DNA of 64,000 nt from Oscillospiraceae bacterium (GCA_017523995.1 JAFWUX010000102.1:1-64000), one strand, 5' to 3'; positions 1-9,166 are shown, numbered from the stretch's first letter. A program made the numbers and translations. The notes: generated by a model from the sequence alone, not told the origin.

Positions 1-119
1 AGCCGTCCACCAGGAAGTAGCACAGGGGCAGCAGATGGGGCGGGATGTCCCGCTCCTCTAAAAGCTGGCGGCGCAACATATCCCGGAAGTTTTCGCTCCG
101 CTCCACGGGCACCGGCAGA
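1..119 (-). CDS. Fragment of an unidentified coding region abutting the 5S gene
   Basis: The minus strand reads open from about 118 to the window edge and encodes a protein-like stretch containing RSENFRDMLRRQLLEERD and LPLCYFLVDG. No start codon or ribosome site is visible because the frame runs upstream straight into the complement of the 5S gene. The product is not recognised. Use of CCC and CGG codons looks unlike the genes that follow. It could be the end of a real neighbour cut by the window, or sequence misjoined at an rRNA gene during assembly. Confidence 0.3.
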
Positions 120-235
<116 letters not shown>

Positions 236-246
236 ACTGTTCATAT

Positions 247-322
247 TCCTCCATAGCTCAGTCGGTAGAGCACCTGACTGTTAATCAGGGTGTCACTGGT
301 TCAAGTCCAGTTGGGGGAGCCA
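247..322 (+). tRNA. tRNA-Asn (GTT)
   Basis: A 76-nt cloverleaf. The acceptor TCCTCCA (247-253) pairs with TGGGGGA (312-318), followed by discriminator G and an encoded CCA (320-322). The anticodon loop CTGTTAA (278-284) carries anticodon GTT at 280-282. The T loop TTCAAGT is present. It lies directly behind the 5S gene, consistent with cotranscription. Confidence 0.96.
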
Positions 323-326
323 AATC

Positions 327-364
327 ATCACTCTCATGCAGAAATGTGTGAGAGTGATTTTGTT
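327..364 (+). terminator. Rho-independent terminator after tRNA-Asn
   Basis: ATCACTCTCA (327-336) pairs perfectly with TGAGAGTGAT (349-358), and a T-rich run follows. Confidence 0.85.
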
Positions 365-429
365 TTGCCCGTTTGTGAAAAATATGTGCGCGGATTCTTA
401 AGCTATGATGAAAAAATATGCGTATACCC

Positions 430-458
430 TTGACAATTCCGCGGGCAAATGGTATAAT
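430..458 (+). promoter_or_regulatory. Consensus sigma-A promoter of the YeaQ-type gene
   Basis: TTGACA at 430-435, a 17-bp spacer and TATAAT at 453-458: a perfect housekeeping promoter. The leader carries a small hairpin (GATCCGG with CCGGATC) before the AGGAGG ribosome site. Confidence 0.9.
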
Positions 459-530
459 ATGCATGATCCGGATGGGCGGCTTGCCGGATCCGCAGTTACA
501 GCCGGCCATTACAGCTAGGAGGACACAATT

Positions 531-770
531 ATGATTAAATTTATCGTTTTTCTTCTGATCGGCGCTCTGATCGGCTGCATCGCAGGCAAGATCATGGGTC
601 ACGAGAAACAGGGCTTTCTCCGGAATGCACTGCTCGGACTGGTCGGCAGTATCGTCGGCGGCTGGATCGGCAATCTGCTGAAGATCGGCGGCGGCTGGAT
701 CTCCGGCGTGATCCTTTCGATCATCGGCGCATGCCTCGTCATGTTCCTGATCGAAAAACTGAAAAAGTAA
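531..770 (+). CDS. GlsB/YeaQ/YmgE family stress-response membrane protein
   Basis: A 79-residue, glycine-rich protein made almost entirely of three hydrophobic helices (about residues 3-22, 33-50 and 54-74) and ending in lysines (EKLKK). This matches the small 'transglycosylase-associated' family. These are inner-membrane proteins induced by stress in other bacteria, and their biochemical role is unresolved. AGGAGG lies at the proper distance from the ATG, and a perfect promoter and strong terminator enclose it, so it is a single-gene unit. The family assignment rests on the length and the repeated GLxGSIVGGWIG pattern. Confidence 0.88.
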   Translation: MIKFIVFLLIGALIGCIAGKIMGHEKQGFLRNALLGLVGSIVGGWIGNLLKIGGGWISGVILSIIGACLVMFLIEKLKK

Positions 771-782
771 CATTTGCAAATC

Positions 783-820
783 AAACCGCGGATCACTTTG
801 AACGGTGATCCGCGGTTTTT
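783..820. terminator. Strong terminator, probably bidirectional
   Basis: AAACCGCGGATCAC (783-796) pairs with GTGATCCGCGGTTT (805-818), with T's after it on the plus strand and A's before it, so it can also serve the convergent spoIID-like gene. Confidence 0.9.
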
Positions 821-821
821 G

Positions 822-1811
822 TCATTCTATGGGGGTCAGGACTGTGTCGGGGTAGTAGTGCGCGAGGATTTCTGCAAAGCTGCAGCCTTCTTTTGCCATT
901 GCGTTTGCGCCGTACTGGCTCATGCCGACATCATGTCCGAAGCCGTGCGTTGTAAAGCAGAACTGTGCGCCGTCATATTCCACCGTGAAACATGCCGACC
1001 GCAGACCGAGTACCTCCCGCAGGAGCTGACCGCTCCATGTAACGCTGCCGCAGCCGATTTGCAGCACGGTGCCGGACGGCGAGCATTCCGGCGCGGAGAA
1101 CCACTGTGCAGGATCTTCCGGAAATGTGCAGGCTGGATCCTGCGCGTTGAGCGCCTTCTGCAGCGTTTCCGGCGGAATGCTGACAGTCTCCTCATAGTCC
1201 GGCGCACTGCGGTCTGCATCGGAAGCAACCGGCACCAGATAGGGCAGCGCATTGCCCCAGACCGTTTCTGCGGATTCTGTCTCGCCGGAGGAGATCGCGT
1301 GAAAGGCTGCTGCGATCGGTTCGCCGTCATAGCAGAGCAGCAGACCGCCCGCTGCATCGACAGCCGCCGCGAGCTTCGCATAATATGCATCGAATTCGGC
1401 GCCGTAGAATGTCCGCAGCTCCTCCTCCGTGAAAAATGCCTGATATCGGCTGCTGTCATCGGAGAAATCCGCGCCGCAGAGTGTGCTGTCCGGCTCGGCA
1501 GCGTTCTGCGCCCTGATGCGCTCCGCATAGGTATGGCAGGCGACAACCTGCGCCTTCAGCGCCTCGGTTTCGTTGGATGCAGGCAGTTCTGCACCGACTG
1601 CACCGATCAGATAATCGCGGACAGGCACCTCGAAAACCTCGCCGGATGCCGTATCCAGCATCCGATAGCTGCCGCTGATTTCACCGGCGGACGGCAGCAT
1701 CGGCAGCGGCTGAACCGCAGGCATATCCGGCGGGCGGCGCAGCATGATCCCTGCCGGAAGCAGCAGCATGACGGCTGCATGAAGCATCAAAAAGCGGATT
1801 TTTCCGTCCAT
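822..1811 (-). CDS. spoIID: SpoIID/LytB domain protein (stage II sporulation protein D family)
   Basis: A 329-residue protein with an N-terminal membrane anchor (about residues 7-24). The SpoIID fold shows in VPVRDYLIGAVGAELP followed by EALKAQVVACHTYAERI, then FHAISSGETESAETVWG, then the C-terminal GFGHDVGMSQYGANAMA and HYYPDT. In spore formers SpoIID is a lytic transglycosylase that acts with SpoIIP to thin peptidoglycan during engulfment. The frame also offers a TTG at 1814, but GGAGGG at 1818-1823 lies 6 nt from the ATG at 1811, so the ATG is chosen. It stands alone, not in a spo operon, so a general cell-wall role is possible. Confidence 0.9.
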   Translation of the reverse strand: MDGKIRFLMLHAAVMLLLPAGIMLRRPPDMPAVQPLPMLPSAGEISGSYRMLDTASGEVFEVPVRDYLIGAVGAELPASNETEALKAQVVACHTYAERIRAQNAAEPDSTLCGADFSDDSSRYQAFFTEEELRTFYGAEFDAYYAKLAAAVDAAGGLLLCYDGEPIAAAFHAISSGETESAETVWGNALPYLVPVASDADRSAPDYEETVSIPPETLQKALNAQDPACTFPEDPAQWFSAPECSPSGTVLQIGCGSVTWSGQLLREVLGLRSACFTVEYDGAQFCFTTHGFGHDVGMSQYGANAMAKEGCSFAEILAHYYPDTVLTPIE

Positions 1812-1852
1812 CAAAATCCCTCCGTAAAATCACGATGAAATTCGGCTTTTGC

Positions 1853-1881
1853 TTGACATTATAAGCAAAAAGCGGTATAAT
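1853..1881 (+). promoter_or_regulatory. Consensus sigma-A promoter of citrate synthase
   Basis: TTGACA 1853-1858, a 17-bp spacer and TATAAT 1876-1881, giving a short leader to the start at 1939. Confidence 0.9.
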
Positions 1882-1938
1882 AGAATGGAATGTAAAATTG
1901 TAAAATGGTACATCCATACACAGGAAAGGGTTTAGGCT

Positions 1939-3294
1939 ATGGTGAAACAGGATTCTATCAAAAAGCTATGCGAGGGACTGCGTGATTATTCCGCATTTGA
2001 CCCGGCGCTCTATCAGAAATATCAGGTCAACCGCGGTCTGCGCAGAGCAGACGGCACCGGTGTTGTTGCAGGTATCACCAAAATCTGCAATGTCCACGGC
2101 TACATGCTCAACGAGGGCGAGGTCGAGGCGATTCCGGGCGAGCTGATCTACCGCGGCTACCAGATCACCGATCTTGTTCACGCCGTCGAGAAGGAAGACC
2201 GCTTCGGCTACGAGGAAACCGCGTATCTGCTGCTGTTCGGCAAACTTCCGAACGCGAAGCAGCTTGCGGAATTCCAGCAGCTGATCTCAGAATCGCGCGA
2301 GCTGCCGGACGGCTTCATCATTGACATGATCGCCAAGGCGCCCTCGAACAATATCATGAACAAGATGGCGCGCTCCGTGCTGGCGCTGTATTCCTATGAC
2401 GATGACTGCGAGGTGCAGTCGCTCGAGAATGAGGTGCGCATCGCGGTTTCGATGATCGCACATCTGCCGGTTATCATGTCGGCGGCGTATCAGGTCAAGC
2501 GGCAGCATTTTGACGGCGAAAGCCTTGTCATGCACCCGCTGCGCCCGGAGGAGACCAATGCGCAGACGATCCTCTCGCTGCTGCGTCTTGACCGGAAGTA
2601 TTCGCCGGAGGAGGCACATCTGCTCGATATCTGCATGATGCTGCACGCTGAGCACGGCGGCGGAAACAACTCCGCATTTGCATGCCGCGTGCTGACATCC
2701 TCGGGCACCGATCCCTATTCCGCCTATGCTGCGGCGATCGGCGCACTCAAGGGATTCCGCCACGGCGGCGCAAACCTCAAGGTTATGCAGCAGCTCCAGA
2801 TGTTCAAGGACAATATCAAGAATCCGGAGAACGAGGGCGAGGTCGCAGACTTCATCCGCAAGGTGCTGCGCAAAGAGGCAGGCGACGGCGCAGGGCTGAT
2901 TTACGGCATGGGACACGCGGTCTATACGCTTTCCGATCCGCGCGCTGTGCTGCTCAAGGAAAAGGGCTTTGAACTCGCAAAGGGCAAGGAGATCGAGGCG
3001 GACTTCCGCCTGCTTGAGACAATTGAGCGCCTGACACCGGCTCTCGTTGCGGAGAAATCTGCACGCGCAGCCGCAAAGAATATCTGCGCAAATGTCGATC
3101 TCTACTCCGGACTGGTCTACAAGATGCTCGGCATTCCGGTTGAACTGCTGACACCGATGTTTGCAGTTTCGAGAATCGCAGGATGGTCCGCACACCGGAT
3201 CGAGGAGGTCCTCACCGGCGGCAGAATCATCCGTCCGGCTTATAAGTCTATTTCGAGAGCGGTCCCTTATGTGCCGCTCAGTGAGAGAAAATGA
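1939..3294 (+). CDS. gltA: Citrate synthase
   Basis: A 451-residue Si-type citrate synthase that condenses oxaloacetate with acetyl-CoA in the cytoplasm. Landmarks are the first active-site histidine region LHAEHGGGNNSAF (near residue 236), the second histidine block FRHGGAN (near 275), GMGHAVY, and the catalytic aspartate region NVDLYSG (near 385). The C-terminal MFAVSRIAGWSAHRIEE is typical. An AGGAAAGGG ribosome site precedes the ATG. A 2-methylcitrate synthase activity cannot be excluded from sequence alone. The stop overlaps the start of the following lipoprotein by 4 bp (ATGA), so they are cotranscribed. Confidence 0.95.
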   Translation: MVKQDSIKKLCEGLRDYSAFDPALYQKYQVNRGLRRADGTGVVAGITKICNVHGYMLNEGEVEAIPGELIYRGYQITDLVHAVEKEDRFGYEETAYLLLFGKLPNAKQLAEFQQLISESRELPDGFIIDMIAKAPSNNIMNKMARSVLALYSYDDDCEVQSLENEVRIAVSMIAHLPVIMSAAYQVKRQHFDGESLVMHPLRPEETNAQTILSLLRLDRKYSPEEAHLLDICMMLHAEHGGGNNSAFACRVLTSSGTDPYSAYAAAIGALKGFRHGGANLKVMQQLQMFKDNIKNPENEGEVADFIRKVLRKEAGDGAGLIYGMGHAVYTLSDPRAVLLKEKGFELAKGKEIEADFRLLETIERLTPALVAEKSARAAAKNICANVDLYSGLVYKMLGIPVELLTPMFAVSRIAGWSAHRIEEVLTGGRIIRPAYKSISRAVPYVPLSERK

Positions 3295-4643
3295 AAATCA
3301 AACTGATTGCAGGCTGTGCGATGCTCAGCATGCTGACAGCGCAGCTTCCCGGATGCAGCTTTTCGACAAGCGTGGAATCCATGCTCAGCCCGCCGCGTCT
3401 GACTGTGGCGCAGGAGCAGATCTACCGTGCGCTGCAGACCTCTGCTGTCTCGCAGATCAGCCTGAAATATCCGAAATCCGGTGAACGGCTTTCTGCGTTC
3501 ATCATGGAGGATTTCGACGGAGACGGCTCCGATGAGGCAGTTGTCTTTTATGAGGTCGCGAGAAACGCTGCGGACGAAAATCCGCTGCGCATCTGTCTGC
3601 TTGACCAGAACGCGGACGGCACATGGACGGCAATCTCGCATGCATCCGCTGCCGGTGCCGAAATCGACCGCGTCGATCTCGAACGGCTCGGAACCAATCC
3701 GCGCATGAACCTGATTATCAGCTACAGCATGGTGGACGGCGCAGAGCATGCCGCGCAGGTCTTCCACTATGAGAACAAGCTCGTGCAGTCGCTCGAGATC
3801 ACGTATTCCGTGATGGAACTGCGCGATCTGAATGAGGACGGCACAATGGAAATGTTCGTTGCGTCTGCGGCGAAAAACTCGCAGCCTGCAACGGCGGATG
3901 TCTACGCGCTCAATGAACGCGGCAAATATGTGCTCGATGAGCTTGCACTGCCCGAGACAATGACCGATGTCTCCCGCATCACCTACGGCAGACTGCCGGT
4001 CGGGACGGGGAATGAGACGGTTCCGGCGATCTATCTGGACGGCATGAGCGGTGCAACCTCGGTGCGGACCGTTGTGCTGAACTATCGCGAGAATCTCACG
4101 ATGCTCTATGCCGACAGCGCAGACCGCATCCTCAATACCGACCGCGCCGGCGGCTTCCAGACAATGGATATCGACGGCGACGGCGAAGCGGAGATTCCGG
4201 TCAACATGGCGTTTTACGGCTACTCCAAGCCCGATGTGCTGATGACAAACTGGTATGTCTGCCGGAACGGGCTGCTGATGCGCGAGCGCTCATCCTATTA
4301 TTCGGCGCAGGACGGGTTTGTCTTTCTGATGCCGAAGCGCTGGGAGCGCATTGTCACCGCGCGGCAGGAAAACGATGAAATGGTGTTCTATACCTTCGAT
4401 CCGCAGGCGGCTGCGGTCGGGGAGGGCGATGCTGCCGAGGCTGCCGAGCCGCAGATGATCGAGCCGCTGCTGCGGCTTGCCGTTGTGACCGATCCGGTTG
4501 CGGCGGATGCGATGCAGTCAGACGGCTATCTGCTTCTCCGGCAGCAGGACAGCCGCTATTATCTCGGCAGAATCGAGCAGGGCGGCAAATCCCTGCGGCT
4601 CTCGCCGAGCGAGCTGCTGGTTTCCATGCGGTTTTTACAGTAA
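3291..4643 (+). CDS. Lipoprotein with FG-GAP/VCBS-like calcium motifs, function unknown
   Basis: A 450-residue exported protein. The N-terminal signal ends in lipobox LPGC at about residues 19-22, so it should be anchored to the outer face of the membrane. Three aspartate loops, DFDGDGSDEA, DLNEDGTMEM and DIDGDGEAEI, resemble calcium-binding repeats of beta-propeller proteins. No catalytic motif was found. It overlaps gltA by 4 bp and is followed 54 bp later by a response regulator/histidine kinase pair. It may therefore be an envelope sensor or accessory protein for that system; this is inference from position. Confidence 0.75.
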   Translation: MKIKLIAGCAMLSMLTAQLPGCSFSTSVESMLSPPRLTVAQEQIYRALQTSAVSQISLKYPKSGERLSAFIMEDFDGDGSDEAVVFYEVARNAADENPLRICLLDQNADGTWTAISHASAAGAEIDRVDLERLGTNPRMNLIISYSMVDGAEHAAQVFHYENKLVQSLEITYSVMELRDLNEDGTMEMFVASAAKNSQPATADVYALNERGKYVLDELALPETMTDVSRITYGRLPVGTGNETVPAIYLDGMSGATSVRTVVLNYRENLTMLYADSADRILNTDRAGGFQTMDIDGDGEAEIPVNMAFYGYSKPDVLMTNWYVCRNGLLMRERSSYYSAQDGFVFLMPKRWERIVTARQENDEMVFYTFDPQAAAVGEGDAAEAAEPQMIEPLLRLAVVTDPVAADAMQSDGYLLLRQQDSRYYLGRIEQGGKSLRLSPSELLVSMRFLQ

Positions 4644-4697
4644 CAGACTTGATCCACTTTTGCCGGTGCAGACCGGCGGCGAAAGGAGCGCATTATT

Positions 4698-5411
4698 ATG
4701 AAGCGATTGCTGGTTTGTGAAGATGAAGATACGATCCGCGAGTTTGTGGTGATCAACTTAAAACGCGCCGGATATGACGTTGTAGATGTCAGCAGCGGCG
4801 AGGCTGCGCTCAGAGTCTTTGAGCAGGAGAACGGCAATTTTGATATTGCGCTGCTTGATATTATGATGCCCGGCATCGACGGCATCACCGTGCTGAAGCG
4901 TCTGCGTGAGAAATCCAAGACGCTCGGCATCATCATGCTCTCTGCGAAGGCGCAGGAGATGGACAAGGTCAATGCGCTGATGAATGAGGCGGATGACTAC
5001 ATCACGAAACCCTTTGCGCCCTCTGAGCTGACGGTCCGCGTCGATGCGCTCTACCGCAGAGTCATCATGAATTCGATGAATTCCGAGGGCGTCAAGATGC
5101 TCGAATCCGGTCCGTTCGTCATCAATCTTGACGGCAGAACCGTCACAAAGAACGGCGAGCCCATTGAGCTCACCGATGTCGAGTACAAGATCCTGACCTA
5201 CTTCCTCAAGAACAAGAATACCGCGCTCGACCGCGCAAGCATCCTCTCGAATGTCTGGAGCGACAGCTACTACGGCGACAACAAGATCGTCGATGTCAAC
5301 ATCCGCCGCCTGCGCATGAAGATCGAGGATGATCCCTCTGAGCCGCGCTATATCATGACCATTTGGGGCTATGGCTACAAATGGGAGGAGAAGCCCGAAA
5401 ACCACAGATAA
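4698..5411 (+). CDS. OmpR/PhoB-family response regulator
   Basis: A 237-residue regulator. The receiver domain (about 1-115) has the acidic pair EDED near residue 9, phospho-acceptor Asp in LLDIMMPG (about 54) and the conserved lysine in DDYITKPF. The C-terminal winged-helix domain (about 140-230) has ELTDVEYKILTYFL and the recognition helix DVNIRRLRMKI. AAAGGAG precedes the start. The kinase gene follows after 15 bp, so the two form one system. Target genes are not evident from the sequence. Confidence 0.93.
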   Translation: MKRLLVCEDEDTIREFVVINLKRAGYDVVDVSSGEAALRVFEQENGNFDIALLDIMMPGIDGITVLKRLREKSKTLGIIMLSAKAQEMDKVNALMNEADDYITKPFAPSELTVRVDALYRRVIMNSMNSEGVKMLESGPFVINLDGRTVTKNGEPIELTDVEYKILTYFLKNKNTALDRASILSNVWSDSYYGDNKIVDVNIRRLRMKIEDDPSEPRYIMTIWGYGYKWEEKPENHR

Positions 5412-5426
5412 AGAGGCAGACGCCCC

Positions 5427-6857
5427 ATGAGGAAAAAAAGCATTACGCGCCGCTGGATCACCAACAATCTCGCGGTTATCGTTCTGATCCTGCTGGTGAT
5501 CGAGCTGGCGCTGATCTATGCGGTGCAGAATTATTTTTACAATTCTGCGCGGCAGTATCTGGTCTCCAAGATCAATGCCGTCAACGGCGTGCTGACGCGC
5601 TATGCTGCCGATTCCGGCACGAACCTGAATGCCGAGATCCGCAGCACGCTCGAGAGCTTTTCCGATAAGGACAAAATGGAGCTCATGGCGATTGACTATG
5701 ACGGCATGATTGTGCTGACATCCTCCGGATTTTCGCCGGATTATGCCATCCGCATGCCGGATTACGACGACGCGATGCAGAAACAGGAGACCTACGGCTA
5801 CAGCACGAGCCGCACCGAAAACGGTGAGCGGATCATGGCTGTCAGCTTTCCGATTACCAACATCAGCGAGGAATACAGCGCAATCCGCGTTGTGACCTCG
5901 CTTGAAACGATTGATAACACCATTGCGGCATTCGTGCTGGGCGTGACCATCGTTGCGATTGCCGTGCTGCTGCTGCTCGGACTTTCCGACCTCTATTTCG
6001 TGGGCTCGATCCTGCGCCCGATCCGTGAGATCAACAGCAACACCGAGAAATTTGCGCTCGGTGATTTCTCTGCGCGGATCAATCAGGAGAGTGAGGATGA
6101 GATCGGCGAGCTCTGCGCCGGCATCAATCACATGGCGGATGAGCTTTCTGCCGCAGAAGCGATGAAAAACGAGTTCATCAGCTCGGTTTCGCATGAGCTG
6201 CGCACGCCGCTGACCGCCATCAAGGGCTGGGCGGAAACGCTGACCGATATGGCAGGCGATGAGAACGCCGAAGCCGATCCGGTTATGATGCAGAAGGGGC
6301 TGCACATCATTGTCGGCGAGACGGAGCGTCTTTCCGAAATGGTCGAGGAGCTGCTGGATTTCTCCCGCATGCAGAGCGGTCACTTCTCGCTGCAGATGGA
6401 CACGATGGATGTCCTCGCAGAGCTGGGCGACGCCGTGCTGATCTACATGGAGCGCGCCAAAAAAGACCGCATCCGCGTGATCTATGAGGAACCGGAAATG
6501 CTGCCGTTTGTCTACGGTGACAAAAACCGCATCCGGCAGGTGTTTATCAATATCATTGACAATGCAATCAAATATTCCGATGCCGGCGGGCTTGTGCAGA
6601 TTACTGCGGAGGCAACTGAGGATAACAGTGCTGTGCGGATCATCGTGCAGGATCACGGCTGCGGCATCAAGCAATCCGATCTCGGCAAGGTCAAGACAAA
6701 ATTCTATAAGCCGAACCATACGCGGCGCGGCTCGGGCATCGGGCTTGCCGTTGCGGATGAGCTTGTAACCCTGCACAACGGCACACTGGATATCGAAAGT
6801 GAGGAGGGCGTCGGCACCACGGTGACAATCACGCTCCCCGCAAAGGATTCCAAATAA
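5427..6857 (+). CDS. Membrane sensor histidine kinase
   Basis: A 476-residue kinase. Two transmembrane helices (about 14-35 and 170-195) enclose an extracellular sensing domain of about 130 residues. HAMP (about 195-250), HisKA with the phospho-acceptor in FISSVSHELRTPLTAIKG (His near 255) and HATPase_c with NIIDNAIKYSD, DHGCGIK and GSGIGLAV follow in order. This is the PhoR/ResE-like architecture. It pairs with the regulator directly upstream. The ligand is unknown; the adjoining lipoprotein is a candidate partner by position. Confidence 0.93.
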   Translation: MRKKSITRRWITNNLAVIVLILLVIELALIYAVQNYFYNSARQYLVSKINAVNGVLTRYAADSGTNLNAEIRSTLESFSDKDKMELMAIDYDGMIVLTSSGFSPDYAIRMPDYDDAMQKQETYGYSTSRTENGERIMAVSFPITNISEEYSAIRVVTSLETIDNTIAAFVLGVTIVAIAVLLLLGLSDLYFVGSILRPIREINSNTEKFALGDFSARINQESEDEIGELCAGINHMADELSAAEAMKNEFISSVSHELRTPLTAIKGWAETLTDMAGDENAEADPVMMQKGLHIIVGETERLSEMVEELLDFSRMQSGHFSLQMDTMDVLAELGDAVLIYMERAKKDRIRVIYEEPEMLPFVYGDKNRIRQVFINIIDNAIKYSDAGGLVQITAEATEDNSAVRIIVQDHGCGIKQSDLGKVKTKFYKPNHTRRGSGIGLAVADELVTLHNGTLDIESEEGVGTTVTITLPAKDSK

Positions 6858-6979
6858 AACGAATATCTGACAGGCGGGAACGATCATGGAAAGAATCAGA
6901 CTTGGCATGCAGCCGCAGAATGGTGATGATCTTCATGGAGCGGCGCCTTGACTAAGGAAATAGGGAAAGGACTGATATT

Positions 6980-8377
6980 TTGTCAGAACAGGAACATCTG
7001 CTGGCGGCACAGGTCGCCGCACAGAATAACGCCGCTGCACAGTTCACGGCGCACAAAGAGGCTGCCGCGGAAGCGGAGCAGGATCAGGAGATTCTGAATG
7101 TGCCGGAGCCGGAGAATGTCCCTGAGACGCCCGCACCGGCTGAGCATGATCCGGAACGGGATGCAAAGGCTGCAGAGCAATCCGCGGCGAAGGCGGAGTT
7201 TGCACATAAATCGAAAATCGGCGGACAGGCGCTGATCGAGGGCGTCATGATGAAGGGCGCATTCCGCGGCGCAATGGCGTGCAGACTGCCGAACGGCGAG
7301 ATCGACCTCGAAACATGGGATCTGCCCGCGAAATTCGAGACCGATCCGAAAACCGGCAAGCAGCGGATCGTGCGCAAGTGGTATAATAAGATTCCGCTCG
7401 TGCGCGGCTGCGTCAATTTTGTGATGTCAATGGTGGACGGCTACCGCTGCATGATGAAAGCCGCCGAGAAGCAGTTTGACGAGGAGGTCGATGACTTCTG
7501 CGGCTGGAAAAAGCATGAGAAGATCGACAAGCTCTCCGAGGAGGAGGCATTCGAGAAGTTCAGCGTCTGGTTCCCCGAATACCGCCGGAACAAGGAGCTC
7601 GAAAAGCTCAAAAAGGATAAGGACTATCAGAAGCAGGGCGACCCCGATGCCGGAACAATCCGTTCGCGCTGGGCGTACCTGAAAAAAGCCTCGGAGAACT
7701 ATGAATACGAGGAGCCGAGCAAGTTTGAAAAATGGGTCGAGGAGAAACTCGGCGACGCGATCTTCAATGTCTTCATGACAATCGCGATGATCCTCGGTGT
7801 GGTAATCGCATTCGGACTGTTCCTCTATCTGCCGCGTCTGGTGGTATCGTTTGTCAAGCCGCTGACCGACAGCCGGATCATCAAATCCTGCGCGGAGGGT
7901 CTGGTCAAGATCGTACTGTTTGTTGCATACATGTGGCTGACGGGGCTTGGCAAGAGTATCCGCAGAACCTATGAATATCACGGCGCGGAGCACAAAACCA
8001 TCGCCTGCTTTGAGGCGGCGCTCCCGCTGACTGTTGAGAATGTCAAAAAGCAGTGCAGATTCCATCCGCGCTGCGGCACAAGCTTTATCTTTCTTGTGCT
8101 GCTGATCGGCATTTTCTTCGGCTGCTTCAATCCGTATACGGTTGTCTGGCAGCGTGTGCTGTTCGGTGTGGCGCTGCTGCCGGTGATCATGGGCGTCAGC
8201 TATGAGCTGATCCGGATCGCGGGCAGATATGACAATCCGCTGACACGTATTCTCTCGGCGCCCGGACTCTGGATGCAGCGCATCACAACAAGAGAACCCG
8301 ACGCTTCGCAGATCGAGTGCGCGATCGCAGCGATGACACCCTGCATCCCCGAAAACCTCGAAGACGACATCTGGTAA
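6980..8377 (+). CDS. DUF1385 (YqhQ-like) membrane protein
   Basis: A 465-residue protein. The DUF1385 signature SKIGGQALIEGVMMKG begins near residue 76, after an Ala/Glu/Pro-rich N-terminal extension that family members usually lack. Two hydrophobic segments near 260-280 and 295-325 and more near 370-410 place it in the membrane. The histidine block YHGAEHKTIACFE and CRFHPRCGTSFIF resemble a metal or cofactor site, but the function is not known. The start is TTG at 6980, with GGGAAAGG about 10 nt upstream. It is followed by a palindrome and tandem repeats rather than a clear terminator. Confidence 0.85.
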   Translation: MSEQEHLLAAQVAAQNNAAAQFTAHKEAAAEAEQDQEILNVPEPENVPETPAPAEHDPERDAKAAEQSAAKAEFAHKSKIGGQALIEGVMMKGAFRGAMACRLPNGEIDLETWDLPAKFETDPKTGKQRIVRKWYNKIPLVRGCVNFVMSMVDGYRCMMKAAEKQFDEEVDDFCGWKKHEKIDKLSEEEAFEKFSVWFPEYRRNKELEKLKKDKDYQKQGDPDAGTIRSRWAYLKKASENYEYEEPSKFEKWVEEKLGDAIFNVFMTIAMILGVVIAFGLFLYLPRLVVSFVKPLTDSRIIKSCAEGLVKIVLFVAYMWLTGLGKSIRRTYEYHGAEHKTIACFEAALPLTVENVKKQCRFHPRCGTSFIFLVLLIGIFFGCFNPYTVVWQRVLFGVALLPVIMGVSYELIRIAGRYDNPLTRILSAPGLWMQRITTREPDASQIECAIAAMTPCIPENLEDDIW

Positions 8378-8378
8378 G

Positions 8379-8393
8379 GCGGGCAGTGCCCGC
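8379..8393. repeat. Dispersed palindrome GCGGGCAGTGCCCGC, copy 1
   Basis: A 15-nt near-perfect palindrome (7-nt arms around one base) just after the DUF1385 stop. The same core recurs at 10740-10752 (reverse orientation), 24416-24430, 31277-31291 and 31357-31370, always outside genes. Confidence 0.85.
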
Positions 8394-8626
8394 TGCCGTT
8401 TCGTGAATGGCAGTTGACCGAAATTTGTTCTGTCACTTCCCGACCGCGGGCGTTTGGAAAGACCGTTGATTGTATCTGCTGCCGTTTCGTGAATGACAGT
8501 TGACCGAAATCTGTTCTGTCACTTCCCGACCGCGCGCGCTTGGAATGACTGTTGATTGTATCTGCTGCCGTTCCGTGAATGGCAGTTGACCGAAATTTGT
8601 TCTGCCACTTCCCGACCGCAGACGTT
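8392..8626 (+). repeat. Three tandem 86-bp repeats
   Basis: Units start at 8392, 8478 and 8564, each opening with GCTGCCGTT and containing GTTGACCGAAAT and CACTTCCCGACCG. The third unit is partial and runs into the ribosome site of the cbrC-like gene. The 86-bp period is not a multiple of three, so the array is non-coding. The copies differ at several positions, so it is not a recent assembly duplication. Confidence 0.9.
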
Positions 8627-8641
8627 TTAAGGAGAAAGCAA

Positions 8642-9166
8642 ATGATTCCAACATTCAAATATCATCCGGATCCGTTCGGGAGCAAGGTGTTTTATAAGGG
8701 CGAACCGCACCGCTGCGACTGCTGCGGCAAGGAGACCGATGTCTGGTATGAATCGCCGTTTTACGCGCTGGAGGATGTGGAATGCCTCTGCCCGTGGTGC
8801 ATTGCGGACGGCTCCGCAGCTGCAAAATTCAACGGCGAGTTTCAGGACTGCGCCTCCATTGACCATGTCTCCGATCCGGAAAAGGTGAAGGAGCTGACCG
8901 AGCGCACGCCCGGTTATCACGGCTGGCAGCAGGAATACTGGATGGCGCACTGTGATGATTTCTGTGCGTTCATGGGCTATGTCGGCTGGAAGGAGATTGA
9001 GGAAATGGGTCTTGCGCAGGAGATCGAGGAGACCTACCGGCAGGATCTCTGCGGCTTTGAATTTGCAGATATCCGGCAGTACATGGTTCAGGGCGGCAGC
9101 ATGCAGGGGTATCTGTTCCGCTGCCTGCACTGCGGTAAGCATTTCCTTTATGCGGACTGCGACTGA
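8642..9166 (+). CDS. CbrC family (UPF0167) protein
   Basis: A 174-residue cysteine-rich protein opening with the family hallmark PTFKYHPDPFGS. Zinc-binding pairs follow: CDCCGK near residue 23, CLCPWCIADGSAA near 50 and a C-terminal CLHCGKHF. CbrC in E. coli is linked to colicin E2 tolerance, but the molecular role is unknown. The start at 8642 is chosen because AAGGAG at 8629-8634 lies 7 nt upstream; an in-frame start further upstream lies inside the tandem repeats. The stop overlaps the prmC start by one base. Confidence 0.88.
   Translation: MIPTFKYHPDPFGSKVFYKGEPHRCDCCGKETDVWYESPFYALEDVECLCPWCIADGSAAAKFNGEFQDCASIDHVSDPEKVKELTERTPGYHGWQQEYWMAHCDDFCAFMGYVGWKEIEEMGLAQEIEETYRQDLCGFEFADIRQYMVQGGSMQGYLFRCLHCGKHFLYADCD

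Noticed and set aside
774..1838. Long open frame antisense to spoIID, and similar long frames opposite gltA, rimO, GH16, GH44, GH30 and others
   Set aside because: They are shadows created by the GC-rich codon pattern of the opposite strand and lack ribosome sites and family motifs.
6886..6951. A 21-codon frame (MERIRLGMQPQNGD...) before the DUF1385 gene
   Set aside because: No clear ribosome site, no promoter or terminator of its own and no family; it may be leader sequence.
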